Part shown: piece by piece, positions 15,521-25,018 of the stretch
How positions within the stretch are numbered: position 1 is the first letter of the stretch
Layout of the letters: each line of letters starts with the position of its first letter
Source of the DNA: a virus
Direction: 5' to 3' (one strand)
IMG/VR virus record: IMGVR_UViG_3300009408_000012
Coordinates: 1-42,136 of that record
DNA length: 42,136 nucleotides
The notes under the pieces: generated by a model
Seen by the model: the letters and a program-made list of their open reading frames with translations, nothing else
Databases searched by the model: none
What the model was told of the DNA's origin: nothing
Made by a program: the position numbers and the translations under genes

Positions 15521-17512
15521 CTCTCTTCCAAATACTGAAGCACCTGATACCCAGCCTAGTAATGTTACTGGAGCTGCAGAGCCTTCTTGTAAGAATACTA
15601 GCTGCTGAAACTTTGCTTTGCGGTGTGGCTGGTACTCAAGCTGTCCTAAAGGACTTCCACCCCAAACTAACTCTATGCCTTCAATAACGTCATCGTCATC
15701 CGCCCACTCATTAGTGTCCCAGTCTCCGCCTAAAGACGGTAAAGTGAAGTTAGCACAGGATTCTTCTGAGTCAGAAAGGTCGTAAATGCTACAAAAAGTT
15801 AGATTGTAGGAGTCGTCTGCTCCAGTAGCAAAGATAGCCACGTCTTTATACAGCTTATCTAAGAAAGGTTGCTGCATTGAGTACGGTCTGGTCACTACTT
15901 TAAAACTAATGCCTAAAGTATCGTCATTGGTTCCGGTATTCATCTTATAGACCTTACCGTTATCTAGAATGTTACCGAAGAATACGTCAAAGTTTCCAGT
16001 ACTAGAATCTTCTGCCTGGTAAAATGATCCAACTTTAATTCCTGGATGCGTAGAGGAGTCTGCTCCTTCTGCATAAACGGTCCACCTAAAATCTGGATAC
16101 TGCTGGTAATCTCCTACAAGGACTGCGTCAGGCTCAGTAGAGAGTTCTGAAGAGAATATGGAGAAATATACGCGCTTATTGTGCGTATCGTTGATTGCAC
16201 TGACCTTCTCTACTTGAGAAGAAGTAAAGCCTGCAGCTCTAATAGTGGCTTGAAGTTGGTTAGCCACTGGCCGCACTGTTTGTGAGTTAGTAGCATACAC
16301 GTTATCTCTACCTAAGAACACATACTCGTTATATACCTGGGTACCTGCCCAATGAGATACGGCTCCTACGTTGTCAGATATCTCTTTGTATAAATATAAG
16401 ACGTTGTCTACGGCAGTATTATCAGGTATACCGATAGGGTCTAAGCGTCCAATCGAGCGATCTTTTAATACTAAAGGGATATCCTTAATCTGAGCCAGCC
16501 CTACGATAGCATCTCTAGAGCCATGCTTGCCGATAGTTTCTACTAAAGCCTTAACCTCAAAAGATTCTGGCTTAGGTCCTGCCTGCCCGATCTTAGAGAA
16601 ACGAAGTGCATTAGTCTTCTGAAAACTTGGATTAGTGATTAACTCGTCCGTAGTTACAAATACCCTGTTCTGGGCTACCATTGGGAATTTAGGTACCGTT
16701 GTAAAGTCCTCAATTCTGGAATTATCTAACTCCATCTGAGTGGTTAAAGAAGAGTCTGCAGAGTCGGACACAATACTGGTAGCAGAAATGGCTGCCGTTT
16801 TCTCAAAGAAGAGCTGGTTACCGTTGGCTACTGTCCTATACAATCTGATAGTATCTGCCGTAGTTGCATCTCCAGCAGTAATAGTCCAAGTAATCTTATC
16901 ATTTAAGGTTGCCGTAGTGCTAGCTGATAGGGTAGAGGGACTAGACTCGGCTCCCGTAGCAGCGTTGTAATATGTGTAAGCAGCTAGGTAGTCACCAGCT
17001 ATTAAACTGCCGCCTCCAGCAACTACTGCTGTAGGTGCCGTAGCTGGGAGAGTGATGCCGATCTGCCTGTTCTGAGCAATAGTGCCGTCATATATGAAGG
17101 GAGCTCTACCGGTAGTATTACCGTTGTAGAAAAAGAGTAGGTTGTCAAACTGCACTAAGCCAGGCCTGTCAGTTCCTGAGAGACTTGACTGAATCGCGGT
17201 CACAGAGCCAGAAGTAATCTTACCTAGAACTCCACCTGAAGCACTGCCGTCCGTCCCAAACACCACCTGCTCAGCGGTCCCTCCAGCCGTCTTAAACTCA
17301 ATGCCTGCTGTAACAGAGTTGCCCGTCCACACCACTGAAGTAAGTTGGTTAGAGTACCCGTCACGCTTAACATATCCAGGTCCAAACGCTGGCAAATTAG
17401 CATTTCTAGCCAAGCGGGAAAAACCTTCTGCCAAGGCGGTTAGGGGGCTTGTAGTATCCATCCCTAGCGAGTTGCCATACTCCACATCTTGTGAGAAGTT
17501 TCTTAAGCTCAT
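15518..17512 (-). CDS. Tail nozzle / tail tubular protein B-like
   Basis: 664 aa, almost entirely beta sequence with repeated strand-turn units, consistent with a beta-propeller. The opening SPLTALAEGFSRLARNANLPAFGPGYVKRDGYS, broken into short strands, resembles the start of podovirus tail tube or stabilisation proteins. It follows the adaptor gene with abutting ends (17513/17512), the conserved gp11-gp12 order of T7-like tails. It would form the tube through which DNA leaves. The family was assigned by size, fold and order. Confidence 0.72.
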   Translation of the reverse strand: MSLRNFSQDVEYGNSLGMDTTSPLTALAEGFSRLARNANLPAFGPGYVKRDGYSNQLTSVVWTGNSVTAGIEFKTAGGTAEQVVFGTDGSASGGVLGKITSGSVTAIQSSLSGTDRPGLVQFDNLLFFYNGNTTGRAPFIYDGTIAQNRQIGITLPATAPTAVVAGGGSLIAGDYLAAYTYYNAATGAESSPSTLSASTTATLNDKITWTITAGDATTADTIRLYRTVANGNQLFFEKTAAISATSIVSDSADSSLTTQMELDNSRIEDFTTVPKFPMVAQNRVFVTTDELITNPSFQKTNALRFSKIGQAGPKPESFEVKALVETIGKHGSRDAIVGLAQIKDIPLVLKDRSIGRLDPIGIPDNTAVDNVLYLYKEISDNVGAVSHWAGTQVYNEYVFLGRDNVYATNSQTVRPVANQLQATIRAAGFTSSQVEKVSAINDTHNKRVYFSIFSSELSTEPDAVLVGDYQQYPDFRWTVYAEGADSSTHPGIKVGSFYQAEDSSTGNFDVFFGNILDNGKVYKMNTGTNDDTLGISFKVVTRPYSMQQPFLDKLYKDVAIFATGADDSYNLTFCSIYDLSDSEESCANFTLPSLGGDWDTNEWADDDDVIEGIELVWGGSPLGQLEYQPHRKAKFQQLVFLQEGSAAPVTLLGWVSGASVFGRE

Positions 17513-18244
17513 TTAGCAGTCCGTCCAAAAGAGAATGGCGTTAATGTCAGTACCTGCGCCGTCTTGGCTGGCCTCGCGCCAATGCTTGATGCGAGCATTT
17601 TCTGTGTCACCTAAGTTGCGCATGTCGTCCTGGATGTCCGCCCGTATCAAGGCTAGGGCTTCCTGCTTCTTGATGCTTGCCCGGTCGTCATTCTCTCGGT
17701 CAAGAGCTACAGCTTTGATGTACTCAATGTAACTCTCTTGGTAGCGAAAAGGGATGCTCGGTCTCTCTGAGAGAGCCGTAGGCACTGCGGGGCTAATTTT
17801 GCCGTCAATCTTAAGGGTGTCATTCTGAAACGTTGGTGGCCAGATTATGATGCTATTCTCTCCGCTGCCTTCAGACCACACTTGCGGGTAAGAGGTAGAT
17901 TCGCCGTCGTCCGTCTCGGGATCTAGCCGCCTGACTTGCGTGGTGTCTAACCGCTTGAGCGTTAAGCTAGCCGCTGGAGAGAAAATAGTCTCTACATTAG
18001 TTATGGGCATATAGAAGCCGATATTGCCTACAGACAGTGCGTACTCAGACGTGCCGTTAGTGACGGTCAGGGACAAACCTTGCTTGTAGAGGAATGACCA
18101 GTCGTGCGCTTTGCAGAATCGGAATTCAGCCAAGCTTATAGTCTCTTCTATATATGTAGCAAAGTCGGTGCTAGTATTTCCTATGTAAGAAACAACTCGA
18201 TCAATAATTTCTTGGTAGGTAAAACCACCAGCGTTAGTTATCAT
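17513..18244 (-). CDS. Head-tail adaptor (tail tubular protein A-like)
   Basis: 243 aa. It begins with helices (TYQEIIDRVVSYIG, then EETISLAEFRFCKAHDWSFLYK), has a beta insertion (LTVTNGTSEYAL) and ends with long helices (YQESYIEYIKAVALDREND). This is the pattern of the phage adaptor protein family (P22 gp4, T7 gp11) that docks under the portal. It lies between the head genes and the nozzle, as expected, and overlaps the preceding 152-aa gene by 4 nt. Confidence 0.78.
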   Translation of the reverse strand: MITNAGGFTYQEIIDRVVSYIGNTSTDFATYIEETISLAEFRFCKAHDWSFLYKQGLSLTVTNGTSEYALSVGNIGFYMPITNVETIFSPAASLTLKRLDTTQVRRLDPETDDGESTSYPQVWSEGSGENSIIIWPPTFQNDTLKIDGKISPAVPTALSERPSIPFRYQESYIEYIKAVALDRENDDRASIKKQEALALIRADIQDDMRNLGDTENARIKHWREASQDGAGTDINAILFWTDC

Positions 18245-18699
18245 TTAGTCTCCTTAGCCGTGGCCATCTTCTGAGACCCACTGCTTCTGTCGTACGTAGA
18301 CTCTCCGAGCCCGCGACAGTCAAAAATCTTCTTGGTTTTTCTGCTGTCCAATAGACCCTTCCTGACTAAATTACACAGGATGGTCCTCCACCCGACAGCG
18401 GAAATGCGCCCTTCGCCAAACTTGTCAAAATGGAATACGTCGTACTCCGGCACAAAGCTCGCAGGTACCGGCCCAATATATTTGTCAACCCGCCCAGCCA
18501 TCGTATCTTCTAATAACTTAGATGCTGCTGCAGAAACGTAAGCCCGCCCGGTTGAGGTACGACCTTTACGCCCGCCACTGTTCCGCAAGTAAATGCCGGT
18601 CGAATGCCAGTCCCCCCGAATATGTCTAACTTCTTTAGTATTGACATATAGGTTAGGGTTCAGCTTAGCTAGTTTGCTTTGAAAGTCAAATAAATACAC
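18241..18699 (-). CDS. Hypothetical head-tail region protein, 152 aa
   Basis: 152 aa and strongly basic, with Arg/Lys/Gly patches (NSGGRKGRTSTGRAYVS) and a tail ending SQKMATAKETK. A winged-helix-like segment may lie at residues 100-135 (WRTILCNLVRKGLLDSRK). It sits behind a strong hairpin (18727-18746) and before the adaptor. No family recognised; a DNA- or RNA-contacting virion protein would fit the charge. Confidence 0.6.
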   Translation of the reverse strand: MYLFDFQSKLAKLNPNLYVNTKEVRHIRGDWHSTGIYLRNSGGRKGRTSTGRAYVSAAASKLLEDTMAGRVDKYIGPVPASFVPEYDVFHFDKFGEGRISAVGWRTILCNLVRKGLLDSRKTKKIFDCRGLGESTYDRSSGSQKMATAKETK

Positions 18700-18726
18700 A
18701 AGATCTCCAAAATTGAATTCAAATAG

Positions 18727-18746
18727 GAGGCCCCTTGCAGGGCCTC
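18727..18746 (-). terminator. Strong hairpin after the 97-aa head protein gene
   Basis: GAGGCCC (18727-18733) pairs with GGGCCTC (18740-18746), loop of 6. On the minus strand it is followed by a U-containing stretch (CCTATTTG). It lies between the 97-aa gene stop and the next gene start at 18699, so it can act as a partial terminator behind the capsid genes. Confidence 0.6.
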
Positions 18747-18749
18747 TAA

Positions 18750-19043
18750 TTAGAATGCAATATATCGGAATACTTTAGCACTCTCTGAAAGAGAAGTACC
18801 AATAGTAAATCCGGTAGCACTCAACGTAATACCGTTAGTAGCTAAGATACTTAGCTGAGCGGTATCATGATTGACAATAGCTAATGCTTTTGCATCTGCC
18901 ATGCCATTCATATGAATCCACAAGGAGTCACCATCTGTCTCGTTGTAAACGATAACACAGATAGGCTTATATCCAAGCGTGATTGTTTGAGCGGCTGCAT
19001 CTCCAGTATATGTACTGGAGTTACCTTCGTTTAATGCTCTCAT
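18750..19043 (-). CDS. Small head protein, decoration candidate
   Basis: 97 aa of regular beta sequence (AAQTITLGYKPICVIVYNETDGDSLW, broken by turns), ending RYIAF. It is directly downstream of the major capsid gene, with a hairpin on each side (19062-19078 and 18727-18746). A highly expressed small beta protein next to the capsid gene suggests a decoration or cement protein. This is inference from context; no family match is claimed. Confidence 0.6.
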   Translation of the reverse strand: MRALNEGNSSTYTGDAAAQTITLGYKPICVIVYNETDGDSLWIHMNGMADAKALAIVNHDTAQLSILATNGITLSATGFTIGTSLSESAKVFRYIAF

Positions 19044-19061
19044 GATTAGTCCTTTCTAAGA

Positions 19062-19078
19062 GGGAGCCAAAGGCTCCC
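19062..19078 (-). terminator. Hairpin directly after the capsid gene
   Basis: GGGAGCC (19062-19068) and GGCTCCC (19072-19078) with loop AAA, just after the capsid stop at 19084. No U-run follows; it may partly terminate or protect the capsid mRNA end. Confidence 0.6.
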
Positions 19079-19083
19079 CTTAG

Positions 19084-20031
19084 TTACAATGCTGAAGATG
19101 AACGGATGTTCATAACACGCTTAGAACCAGAATCAAGATACTTGGCAACAAAGCCATTAATCTTGTATCCGACTGTAGCGAATTGGTTGAGAGGGTTAGC
19201 GACTCCGCCAGACTTGTGATCTTTTACAATCATTTCTAGCGATTTGCCGTTAAGTTCTACAACACCAAATGCTTCTTCTCCTACGAGATAAGCATTGTGA
19301 ACGTCAATTCCACCGGCTCCGAGGCCAGCCCCAGAAGCAGTCTTATCAGAAACCATCAAACGGATACCGTAGATTTCTCCGAATTCACCGTTCATGATCT
19401 TAGGTTGAGCTTGACCAACAAATTTGTTGATGTCTAACCAAGAACCAGTAGCGGTATCAGACAGCATGTCGAACTGCTGAGAAGCAGCGAGTACTGCAGA
19501 GTACTTGCCCGACTCATGTGGTCCGATGAAGCTTGACTTTTGGTCGATCATTGCTTCAATCAACTCAGTGTGCGAAAGCACGTCACCGGCAACGATTGTT
19601 ACGTCAGAGACGCGATCGTTAACACGTTGAAGAGTTGATGCAGAAGCCAATTCTGCAACAATAAGTTGCTCGATTGAATCTGCAGCAGAACGTCCGAAAC
19701 GCTCAGCGAGCGAATCTAAAACGTCATCGATAGCTGTATCACTTAATAGGTCAGTAACTTTCGAAAACTGACCGTATTGAGCAACAGTAGCTGTAACGTT
19801 AGCTGTGGTAAAGTTGATCTCCGATGGAGCAACTCCTTCAGATAAAGCTGAAGTGGAGCCAGCGATTCTAGAATAGCGAAGCCATTTGACTTGCTTACCA
19901 TTGTTCTTAGGCAATCTTTGTTTTTTACCAAGATTGAAGAAGACAAGGCGTGGTTCTAGAACATCTAGCATTTTCTTTTCATAGTACAAATGCAAGTTAG
20001 CGCTATTTGTAGCTGTAGTTCCTAGTGCCAT
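19084..20031 (-). CDS. Major capsid protein, N4-gp56 family (HK97 fold)
   Basis: 315 aa. The segment GKQVKWLRYSRIAGSTSALSEGV followed by PSEINFTTANVTATVAQYGQFSKVTDLL is the family hallmark (strand, then a long loop ahead of the spine helix). A helix DSLAERFGRSAADSIEQLIV and a late core ending in GYKINGFVAKYLDSG complete the fold. It builds the icosahedral shell. Position after the scaffold gene and before the decoration candidate is standard. Hairpins bracket its 3' end, fitting high, separately controlled expression. Confidence 0.92.
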   Translation of the reverse strand: MALGTTATNSANLHLYYEKKMLDVLEPRLVFFNLGKKQRLPKNNGKQVKWLRYSRIAGSTSALSEGVAPSEINFTTANVTATVAQYGQFSKVTDLLSDTAIDDVLDSLAERFGRSAADSIEQLIVAELASASTLQRVNDRVSDVTIVAGDVLSHTELIEAMIDQKSSFIGPHESGKYSAVLAASQQFDMLSDTATGSWLDINKFVGQAQPKIMNGEFGEIYGIRLMVSDKTASGAGLGAGGIDVHNAYLVGEEAFGVVELNGKSLEMIVKDHKSGGVANPLNQFATVGYKINGFVAKYLDSGSKRVMNIRSSSAL

Positions 20032-20043
20032 TGTTTAGTCCTT

Positions 20044-20832
20044 TTAGTCTGCTCTTCCTAAAATCTTTCTCATCTCTTCTAGTGATAGATCTCCGAAACT
20101 AGTCGTAGTATCTTCACCTTCTGATGATGAGCTGTCAGATTGAGCAGCACGTTTTTCGTCTCTCGTCGAAAGACCATCTTTCTTCGAGCGCTCGATTGCT
20201 TGACTTTCGTAATAGCTTACATCACGACCTTTAGATGCCATATCCAAGAATTTTAATCCTTTAGCTGAATTTAGCATATCTTTGCCGAAAATGTCGCCAT
20301 ACTCTTTAGCAATGTCGAGCATAGTTTGTTCTCGTCTCTTGTAGTCAGGATTTTCCTTAGTCTGAGCATTATAGTATTCTTGAGCTTCTGCTTTATTCCG
20401 CGCTGATTGTTGCTTAGCTGTTTCTGCTTTATACGATGCACGGTTTTGCTTAGCTAGTTCTCGGATTGCCTGCTTAGGGTCGTCATCGAACTTACTATCG
20501 AACTCGTCAAAAGGGTCCACCTCAGGCTCTACTTGAGCTTCAGGCTGACTATATTGACTCTGTCTTTGCTGCGACTCCAGTTCTTGGATTCGCTGCTCCA
20601 ACGCTTCTCGCGCGCTTTCTGCTTGGGCTTTTTCAGAAGCCATCTTACCTGCGTAAGACTCTACTTCTTTGTAAGCGCCCAACACTTCGTCGAACGATTT
20701 ACCTACGAACTTAGTAGGGATTTGTGTACCATCTACAGCATTTGTAGACTCTTCAGAAGGTTGAGGACTAACCTCCTGCTCTTGACTTTGTTCTGAGGCT
20801 TCCTGCTGTTCAGAAGTTATCTCGTCTGCCAT
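20044..20832 (-). CDS. Capsid scaffold protein
   Basis: 262 aa. The N-terminal 35 residues are Glu/Gln/Ser-rich. A coiled coil runs through residues 55-100 (KEVESYAGKMASEKAQAESARE and on), the middle is acidic (DPFDEFDSKFDDDPK) and the C-terminus is short and charged (LSLEEMRKILGRAD). It lies immediately before the capsid gene, which fits an assembly scaffold removed on maturation. Low sequence conservation in this class limits proof. Confidence 0.8.
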   Translation of the reverse strand: MADEITSEQQEASEQSQEQEVSPQPSEESTNAVDGTQIPTKFVGKSFDEVLGAYKEVESYAGKMASEKAQAESAREALEQRIQELESQQRQSQYSQPEAQVEPEVDPFDEFDSKFDDDPKQAIRELAKQNRASYKAETAKQQSARNKAEAQEYYNAQTKENPDYKRREQTMLDIAKEYGDIFGKDMLNSAKGLKFLDMASKGRDVSYYESQAIERSKKDGLSTRDEKRAAQSDSSSSEGEDTTTSFGDLSLEEMRKILGRAD

Positions 20833-20854
20833 TGTGTTCTCCTTGGTTGAAAGG

Positions 20855-20869
20855 CTCTACTTTGTAGAG
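20855..20869 (-). terminator. Hairpin enclosing the stop of the 117-aa gene
   Basis: CTCTAC/GTAGAG with loop TTT; the stop codon of the 20857-21210 gene is in the stem. It lies 23 nt before the scaffold gene start, so it may insulate scaffold translation from upstream ribosomes. Confidence 0.45.
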
Positions 20870-21210
20870 TTATCTCTCTGTTTATGAAACATACCTACTC
20901 GGATATTGTGATCCAAATAGTCTAGAACGTTCTGGTAGCATTTGATTGCTTCTTGCATTCTGTATACTTTACCAGTGTCTCCGGTTACGTAAGGCAAGGA
21001 GTCCTTAAGTTGGTTGACCTGTTCTGTTAGAAATTTTTCGATAACCTTAAATCCTGCAGAATCTCGCATACTTTGTAATGCTTCTGCGGTGTCCAGCGCT
21101 TCTTGCTCCTCAACCTCAAGGAGATCCACATGAGCTTTCTGTTTTGGAGTTCCTGTCTCCGAATCATATAAGGCATTAGGATACCTGTAGTCTTCATCGT
21201 ATAGTCCCAC
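20857..21210 (-). CDS. Hypothetical head-region protein, 117 aa
   Basis: 117 aa, helical. An acidic N-terminal half (DLLEVEEQEALDTAEALQSM) is followed by a helix-turn-helix of charged residues (RMQEAIKCYQNVLDYLDHNIR). Encoded between portal and scaffold, 10 nt after the portal gene. Probably a small head assembly or virion protein; no family recognised. Confidence 0.65.
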   Translation of the reverse strand: MGLYDEDYRYPNALYDSETGTPKQKAHVDLLEVEEQEALDTAEALQSMRDSAGFKVIEKFLTEQVNQLKDSLPYVTGDTGKVYRMQEAIKCYQNVLDYLDHNIRVGMFHKQRDNSTK

Positions 21211-21220
21211 TAGTTACTCC

Positions 21221-23086
21221 TTACTGAGTTGGAAATCCCGGTCCCTGAGCATTAGGCTGAGGGGCACCTTGTCCAGCTGCTGCATTAGCTGCCTGTTCGG
21301 CTGCTAGCGCTCGCTGCTGCATAGCTTCTCTCTCTTCTTCTGTGCGCACGTATCTAGTCTGCTTGTTGCCTACTAGAGGACGTAGCATATCCATAGCTAA
21401 AGCATCCATCTTAATACTACCTGGCTGAGAGGCTTCCAAAGCCTGAACAAACTGAGCTACTGACTGCATCTTAGCTAGCTGACCCTGCGGCCCTCCAGTC
21501 TCTAGGTCTGTCTTAGCCTTGTAGTCAAACTTTCTAAAGAAAGAGTCTGTAGGAAGAATCGTAAAAGGGTTCTGCGAATTGGGGTCAGTAAGTTTAACCC
21601 ACTGGTCGTCCGTAACAAACTGCCTGTTGGTCATCATCATTATCCAAGCCATCTCTCTAAAGAACAACTCCGAAAGCAGTTGAGCCTTAAGTCCCACGCG
21701 CGTATTAGCAATATTCTGAATGAACTCTACGCCCGTAGCACTTCGACCAAAAGTTTTAGCAAACTGAGGAAGCTGAGGAGTAGAAGTGACAGACGAAGTT
21801 GCAGAGTTGATATCCGCTTGTAAGAAGCCCATCTCTTGCGAGCTTCCAATAGACGGGTCCTGAACCGGTAGAGGTTTGATACCATTTACGTCATTACTCC
21901 AAACCACTCCATTAGGCCTACTGTACAGGTTACTGCGATTAATCCCAGCAGCCCGATCCACAACGTACATAGGGTTAACAGACAAATTGATGTTATCCAA
22001 CCTCGCATTTCGGATAGTGTTCGCTTCTTTAATGAGGGGCCTGACTGCGAGCAGTTCAGGTACACCATAAAACTCGTTATCACGAACATAGTTAGGGCAA
22101 GCAACAAAAGGTTTAAACTTATAGTCGTAAAAGTTTCGCTCGTCTCTAATGAGTACGTCTCCATTTGCAAGTGTGATGAGGTACTCTTCAAATTTTCCGT
22201 CACCTTTAGGGTCCCAAAGTCCCCAGTATTCCCAGATCTCAATCTTGCCACCATCTTTGGCTCCACGGTCGTTATCGTTTAGCCGCTCGAAATCGTCTTT
22301 GAACTCGTCTGAGTAATATGGTGCTTGCCAGGCATCAGCACCTTTGTCTGACATAGACCTCTTCAGTAGGTCTAGGTTCTTGTATAAGCCAGAACTCTTA
22401 AGTTGCTGTCTAGTCTTAAACATCCTATGTACACATCCGCGCATGGCCTGTATGTCAGTAGACTTAGCACTCCAGTCTGGATAGAAATCGTGGATAGCTA
22501 TAATCTCTAAATCTGGCCCATCGTAGGTTACTTCTAGTACGTCACGCTTCTGCACGGTAGTTTCGCCCGTCTCAGGGTCTACTACACTAGACCTACGCAC
22601 CGTGTTTACCTCTTTAAATCGGTAAGGCACTTTAGCAATGCCGGTGCCGTCAATAAGCATAGACTTAATGAAGGCCGTAAACTTAGGAACAAACTTCATA
22701 TTGCGCATCTGCCAAGAGAAGAAGTCCGTCATAGGGTCTTCAAAAGGCTGGTCATTAATCTCTTGCCCCTCGAATTTGATTATCTCGTCGTCGCCCGTAA
22801 ATATGTTAGTAATCTGAGGAACCTGATTCTCGATAATAGTAAAGCCAAAAGGTAGTCTAAGGTTAGCACGCTGAATCATAGAGCGCCCCGTAGGAGCCCA
22901 ATTCTCATACATCTCTCTAGAGTCTTTAGCATTATCTAGGTGATTATCTCTGTAGCTAGCACTGCGATCCATGAACCTACGCACCATACTAATAGCACGC
23001 CGGTCTCTAACCATGCTTTTTAGCTGATCCTTGGTCTGAGGCGCTCTCTCAAAAGGGTCACTACCATTTCCTGATCTAATAGCCAT
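21221..23086 (-). CDS. Portal protein
   Basis: 621 aa. It starts with a helical, Arg-rich region (DRRAISMVRRFMDRSASYRDN). ENWAPTGRSMIQRANLRLP and a membrane-like helix come next, then a wing-type beta region and a C-terminal helical segment with an Ala/Gln/Pro-rich tail (AAEQAANAAAGQ). Length and layout fit podovirus portals, the dodecameric ring through which DNA is packaged and ejected. It directly follows the large terminase gene (8-nt gap), the usual motor-portal pair. Confidence 0.85.
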   Translation of the reverse strand: MAIRSGNGSDPFERAPQTKDQLKSMVRDRRAISMVRRFMDRSASYRDNHLDNAKDSREMYENWAPTGRSMIQRANLRLPFGFTIIENQVPQITNIFTGDDEIIKFEGQEINDQPFEDPMTDFFSWQMRNMKFVPKFTAFIKSMLIDGTGIAKVPYRFKEVNTVRRSSVVDPETGETTVQKRDVLEVTYDGPDLEIIAIHDFYPDWSAKSTDIQAMRGCVHRMFKTRQQLKSSGLYKNLDLLKRSMSDKGADAWQAPYYSDEFKDDFERLNDNDRGAKDGGKIEIWEYWGLWDPKGDGKFEEYLITLANGDVLIRDERNFYDYKFKPFVACPNYVRDNEFYGVPELLAVRPLIKEANTIRNARLDNINLSVNPMYVVDRAAGINRSNLYSRPNGVVWSNDVNGIKPLPVQDPSIGSSQEMGFLQADINSATSSVTSTPQLPQFAKTFGRSATGVEFIQNIANTRVGLKAQLLSELFFREMAWIMMMTNRQFVTDDQWVKLTDPNSQNPFTILPTDSFFRKFDYKAKTDLETGGPQGQLAKMQSVAQFVQALEASQPGSIKMDALAMDMLRPLVGNKQTRYVRTEEEREAMQQRALAAEQAANAAAGQGAPQPNAQGPGFPTQ

Positions 23087-23094
23087 TAATTCTC

Positions 23095-24804
23095 CTAGCA
23101 GGCAAATCCTGTATCACGATCTATATCCGAATTGGATGGCGAGTAGTCCTGCTCTTCTTGGTCAGAAGGACTTGGACGCATACGGTCCATCTCTTCGGTT
23201 AAAGAAGCAGCCATAACTAAATCGTCGTGTGCTCCAGGTGCCGCTTCTCTCCGCACGTTATTTCCTTTTTTGCTGGCAATACTCATATAGGTAGTCATTT
23301 CCTGTATAAGGTCTCTATCTAAAACCAGGATGTCACCTTGCCTAGCACTATTCTTAAAATTCTCTGTCACGATCAGCTTGTTGTTGGACGTCGTCAAGTA
23401 GCCCAACTTGTGCGTAGGCTTCATAGTCAACTCGTCAATAACCTTACGCTTGTATAAGTTAGAGTATTTTAACTCTTTGAGTACGTGAAGCACTACAGCT
23501 CCGTGGTTGTTAGCCTCAACGCATATATAAGCTTTGTTGTAATACCTAGCTAGCCTGTACAACTCGTGAGCAAATTCGCTAGGAGATAGATCGCACCATA
23601 TACGAGCGACGAGTCGCCCCGTCTCCTGGTCTTTGACGTAAGCTGCTCCTTTATCTCGACCAACTCCTCCAGCTGGATCAGCTCCCATTACATAGGTCTT
23701 AGAAGGATTGGGTGTCTCCCAAACAGATACTACACCCTTCTCGTCAGAGTAAAACTTAGATTTTCCACCATCTGTGACTAGGTAACCAACCTTTAAGGGG
23801 GAGCGGCAGTGGGCGCTCTGTGTCTTAATGATTGACTTTCCAAATACCGAGTTGGAGCCAGACATGAAGCAATCGATGTCGTTCGTCGGATACTCATTCT
23901 CAAAGCGTTCGCTGTCTCCCACGCAGTTGGCCTCTACGCACCACCGGCGCCAAAGAACGTGGTGTTCCTTGATCTGCTCTGGGTAGTCGTGAATCAGGCT
24001 CTTCTCGTAAGCCGTAAATTCGAAGTCGGGCGGTTTCACCCAGTCGTCTGGCATTTCTGGGTACGCCTCGTGCCAGGGTATGAAAAATCCTTTGTACGGT
24101 GCCAAGCTGCCCATCGACCGGTGCAGCGTCCACAGCCGGTAGAAGTCTCCCCCTTGACCTGCTGCAGTTGACTCCAGCGTAATCTCTCCATTTACAGGAA
24201 CTCCCTGAAGGGAACCTACTAAACGGTCGTCGTCTATTCTAGATGCTTCAGATACGTGGAGGAAATTTACTGTCTTTCCTCGGAAGTCAAACATGACTCG
24301 AATGCTAGATTCAAGAGGGTTTCCAAGTCCGTCACTCTCGAATGCCAATGTTGAGGAACTTGACTGCTTGGCGACAGGATTGTAAAGGTGCCCCCAATCT
24401 CTAGTGAACCAGTTGTATGAAAACTTTGTGATATCATTGAATATCGTTTCCACAGTTCGCTGCAAGTGACACAATATCCCCGCTCTCGTGTTCGGTTCCC
24501 ATAAGGCATAATCTAACCCTCTAATGCAGTTAAGCGTCGTAAATCCAATCTGCCTGCACTTTAAAATGATATTTCTCTTGGCTTTGTACTCAGTGTACTT
24601 AGCCTGCCCGCTATTCATGTGCAGGAACGTAGCCTTTTTAGTCAACTTGTCCTGGATGCGGTAGAGATTCTTAACGCGCTCGTCGTGCCCTAAGGCAATC
24701 ATCTCTGCCTTGAATGCGTGTTTTGCAGCTAACTCTCCGTCACTCTCAAATACTTCGAGTACTCGGTCGTAGGCCGTCTTAAACTTTTTCGTGTAGTGAG
24801 GCAA
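23095..24804 (-). CDS. terL: Terminase large subunit
   Basis: 569 aa. The ATPase domain has Walker A KCRQIGFTT (82-90), Walker B NFLHVSEA with Glu186, and coupling motif ESTAAGQGG (211-219). The RNase H-like nuclease domain has Asp376 (GADPAGG), Glu430 (CVEANNHG) and Asp527/Asp528 (GAHDDLVMA). This is the motor that pumps DNA through the portal and cuts genome-length units. The matching small subunit is far away at 39181-39573 in a different operon. Confidence 0.95.
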   Translation of the reverse strand: MPHYTKKFKTAYDRVLEVFESDGELAAKHAFKAEMIALGHDERVKNLYRIQDKLTKKATFLHMNSGQAKYTEYKAKRNIILKCRQIGFTTLNCIRGLDYALWEPNTRAGILCHLQRTVETIFNDITKFSYNWFTRDWGHLYNPVAKQSSSSTLAFESDGLGNPLESSIRVMFDFRGKTVNFLHVSEASRIDDDRLVGSLQGVPVNGEITLESTAAGQGGDFYRLWTLHRSMGSLAPYKGFFIPWHEAYPEMPDDWVKPPDFEFTAYEKSLIHDYPEQIKEHHVLWRRWCVEANCVGDSERFENEYPTNDIDCFMSGSNSVFGKSIIKTQSAHCRSPLKVGYLVTDGGKSKFYSDEKGVVSVWETPNPSKTYVMGADPAGGVGRDKGAAYVKDQETGRLVARIWCDLSPSEFAHELYRLARYYNKAYICVEANNHGAVVLHVLKELKYSNLYKRKVIDELTMKPTHKLGYLTTSNNKLIVTENFKNSARQGDILVLDRDLIQEMTTYMSIASKKGNNVRREAAPGAHDDLVMAASLTEEMDRMRPSPSDQEEQDYSPSNSDIDRDTGFAC

Positions 24805-24806
24805 GA

Positions 24807-25001
24807 TTAAGCAATGCCTTCATCAGACTCTGCTTGAGCTTTAACTGATGCTAATATGGCATCTATAGCTACTTGGTCTGCTGAAGAAAGTGTTATTGCT
24901 TTACCTTCTAGTTTCTGAAGATCTCCATCAGATACTGTATAACTGATATGTACTGCAGACTCTGTTACGTCTAATTGAAAATTATTTATTACTTTAGCCA
25001 T
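24807..25001 (-). CDS. Small hypothetical protein before terminase
   Basis: 64 aa, acidic, with short beta strands (VHISYTVSDGDLQKLEGKAITL) and an Ala-rich helix (QVAIDAILASVKAQAESDEG). It ends 2 nt before the large terminase start, so the two are likely translated together. No family recognised. Confidence 0.6.
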   Translation of the reverse strand: MAKVINNFQLDVTESAVHISYTVSDGDLQKLEGKAITLSSADQVAIDAILASVKAQAESDEGIA

Positions 25002-25018
25002 TATTTATTTCCTTTATT

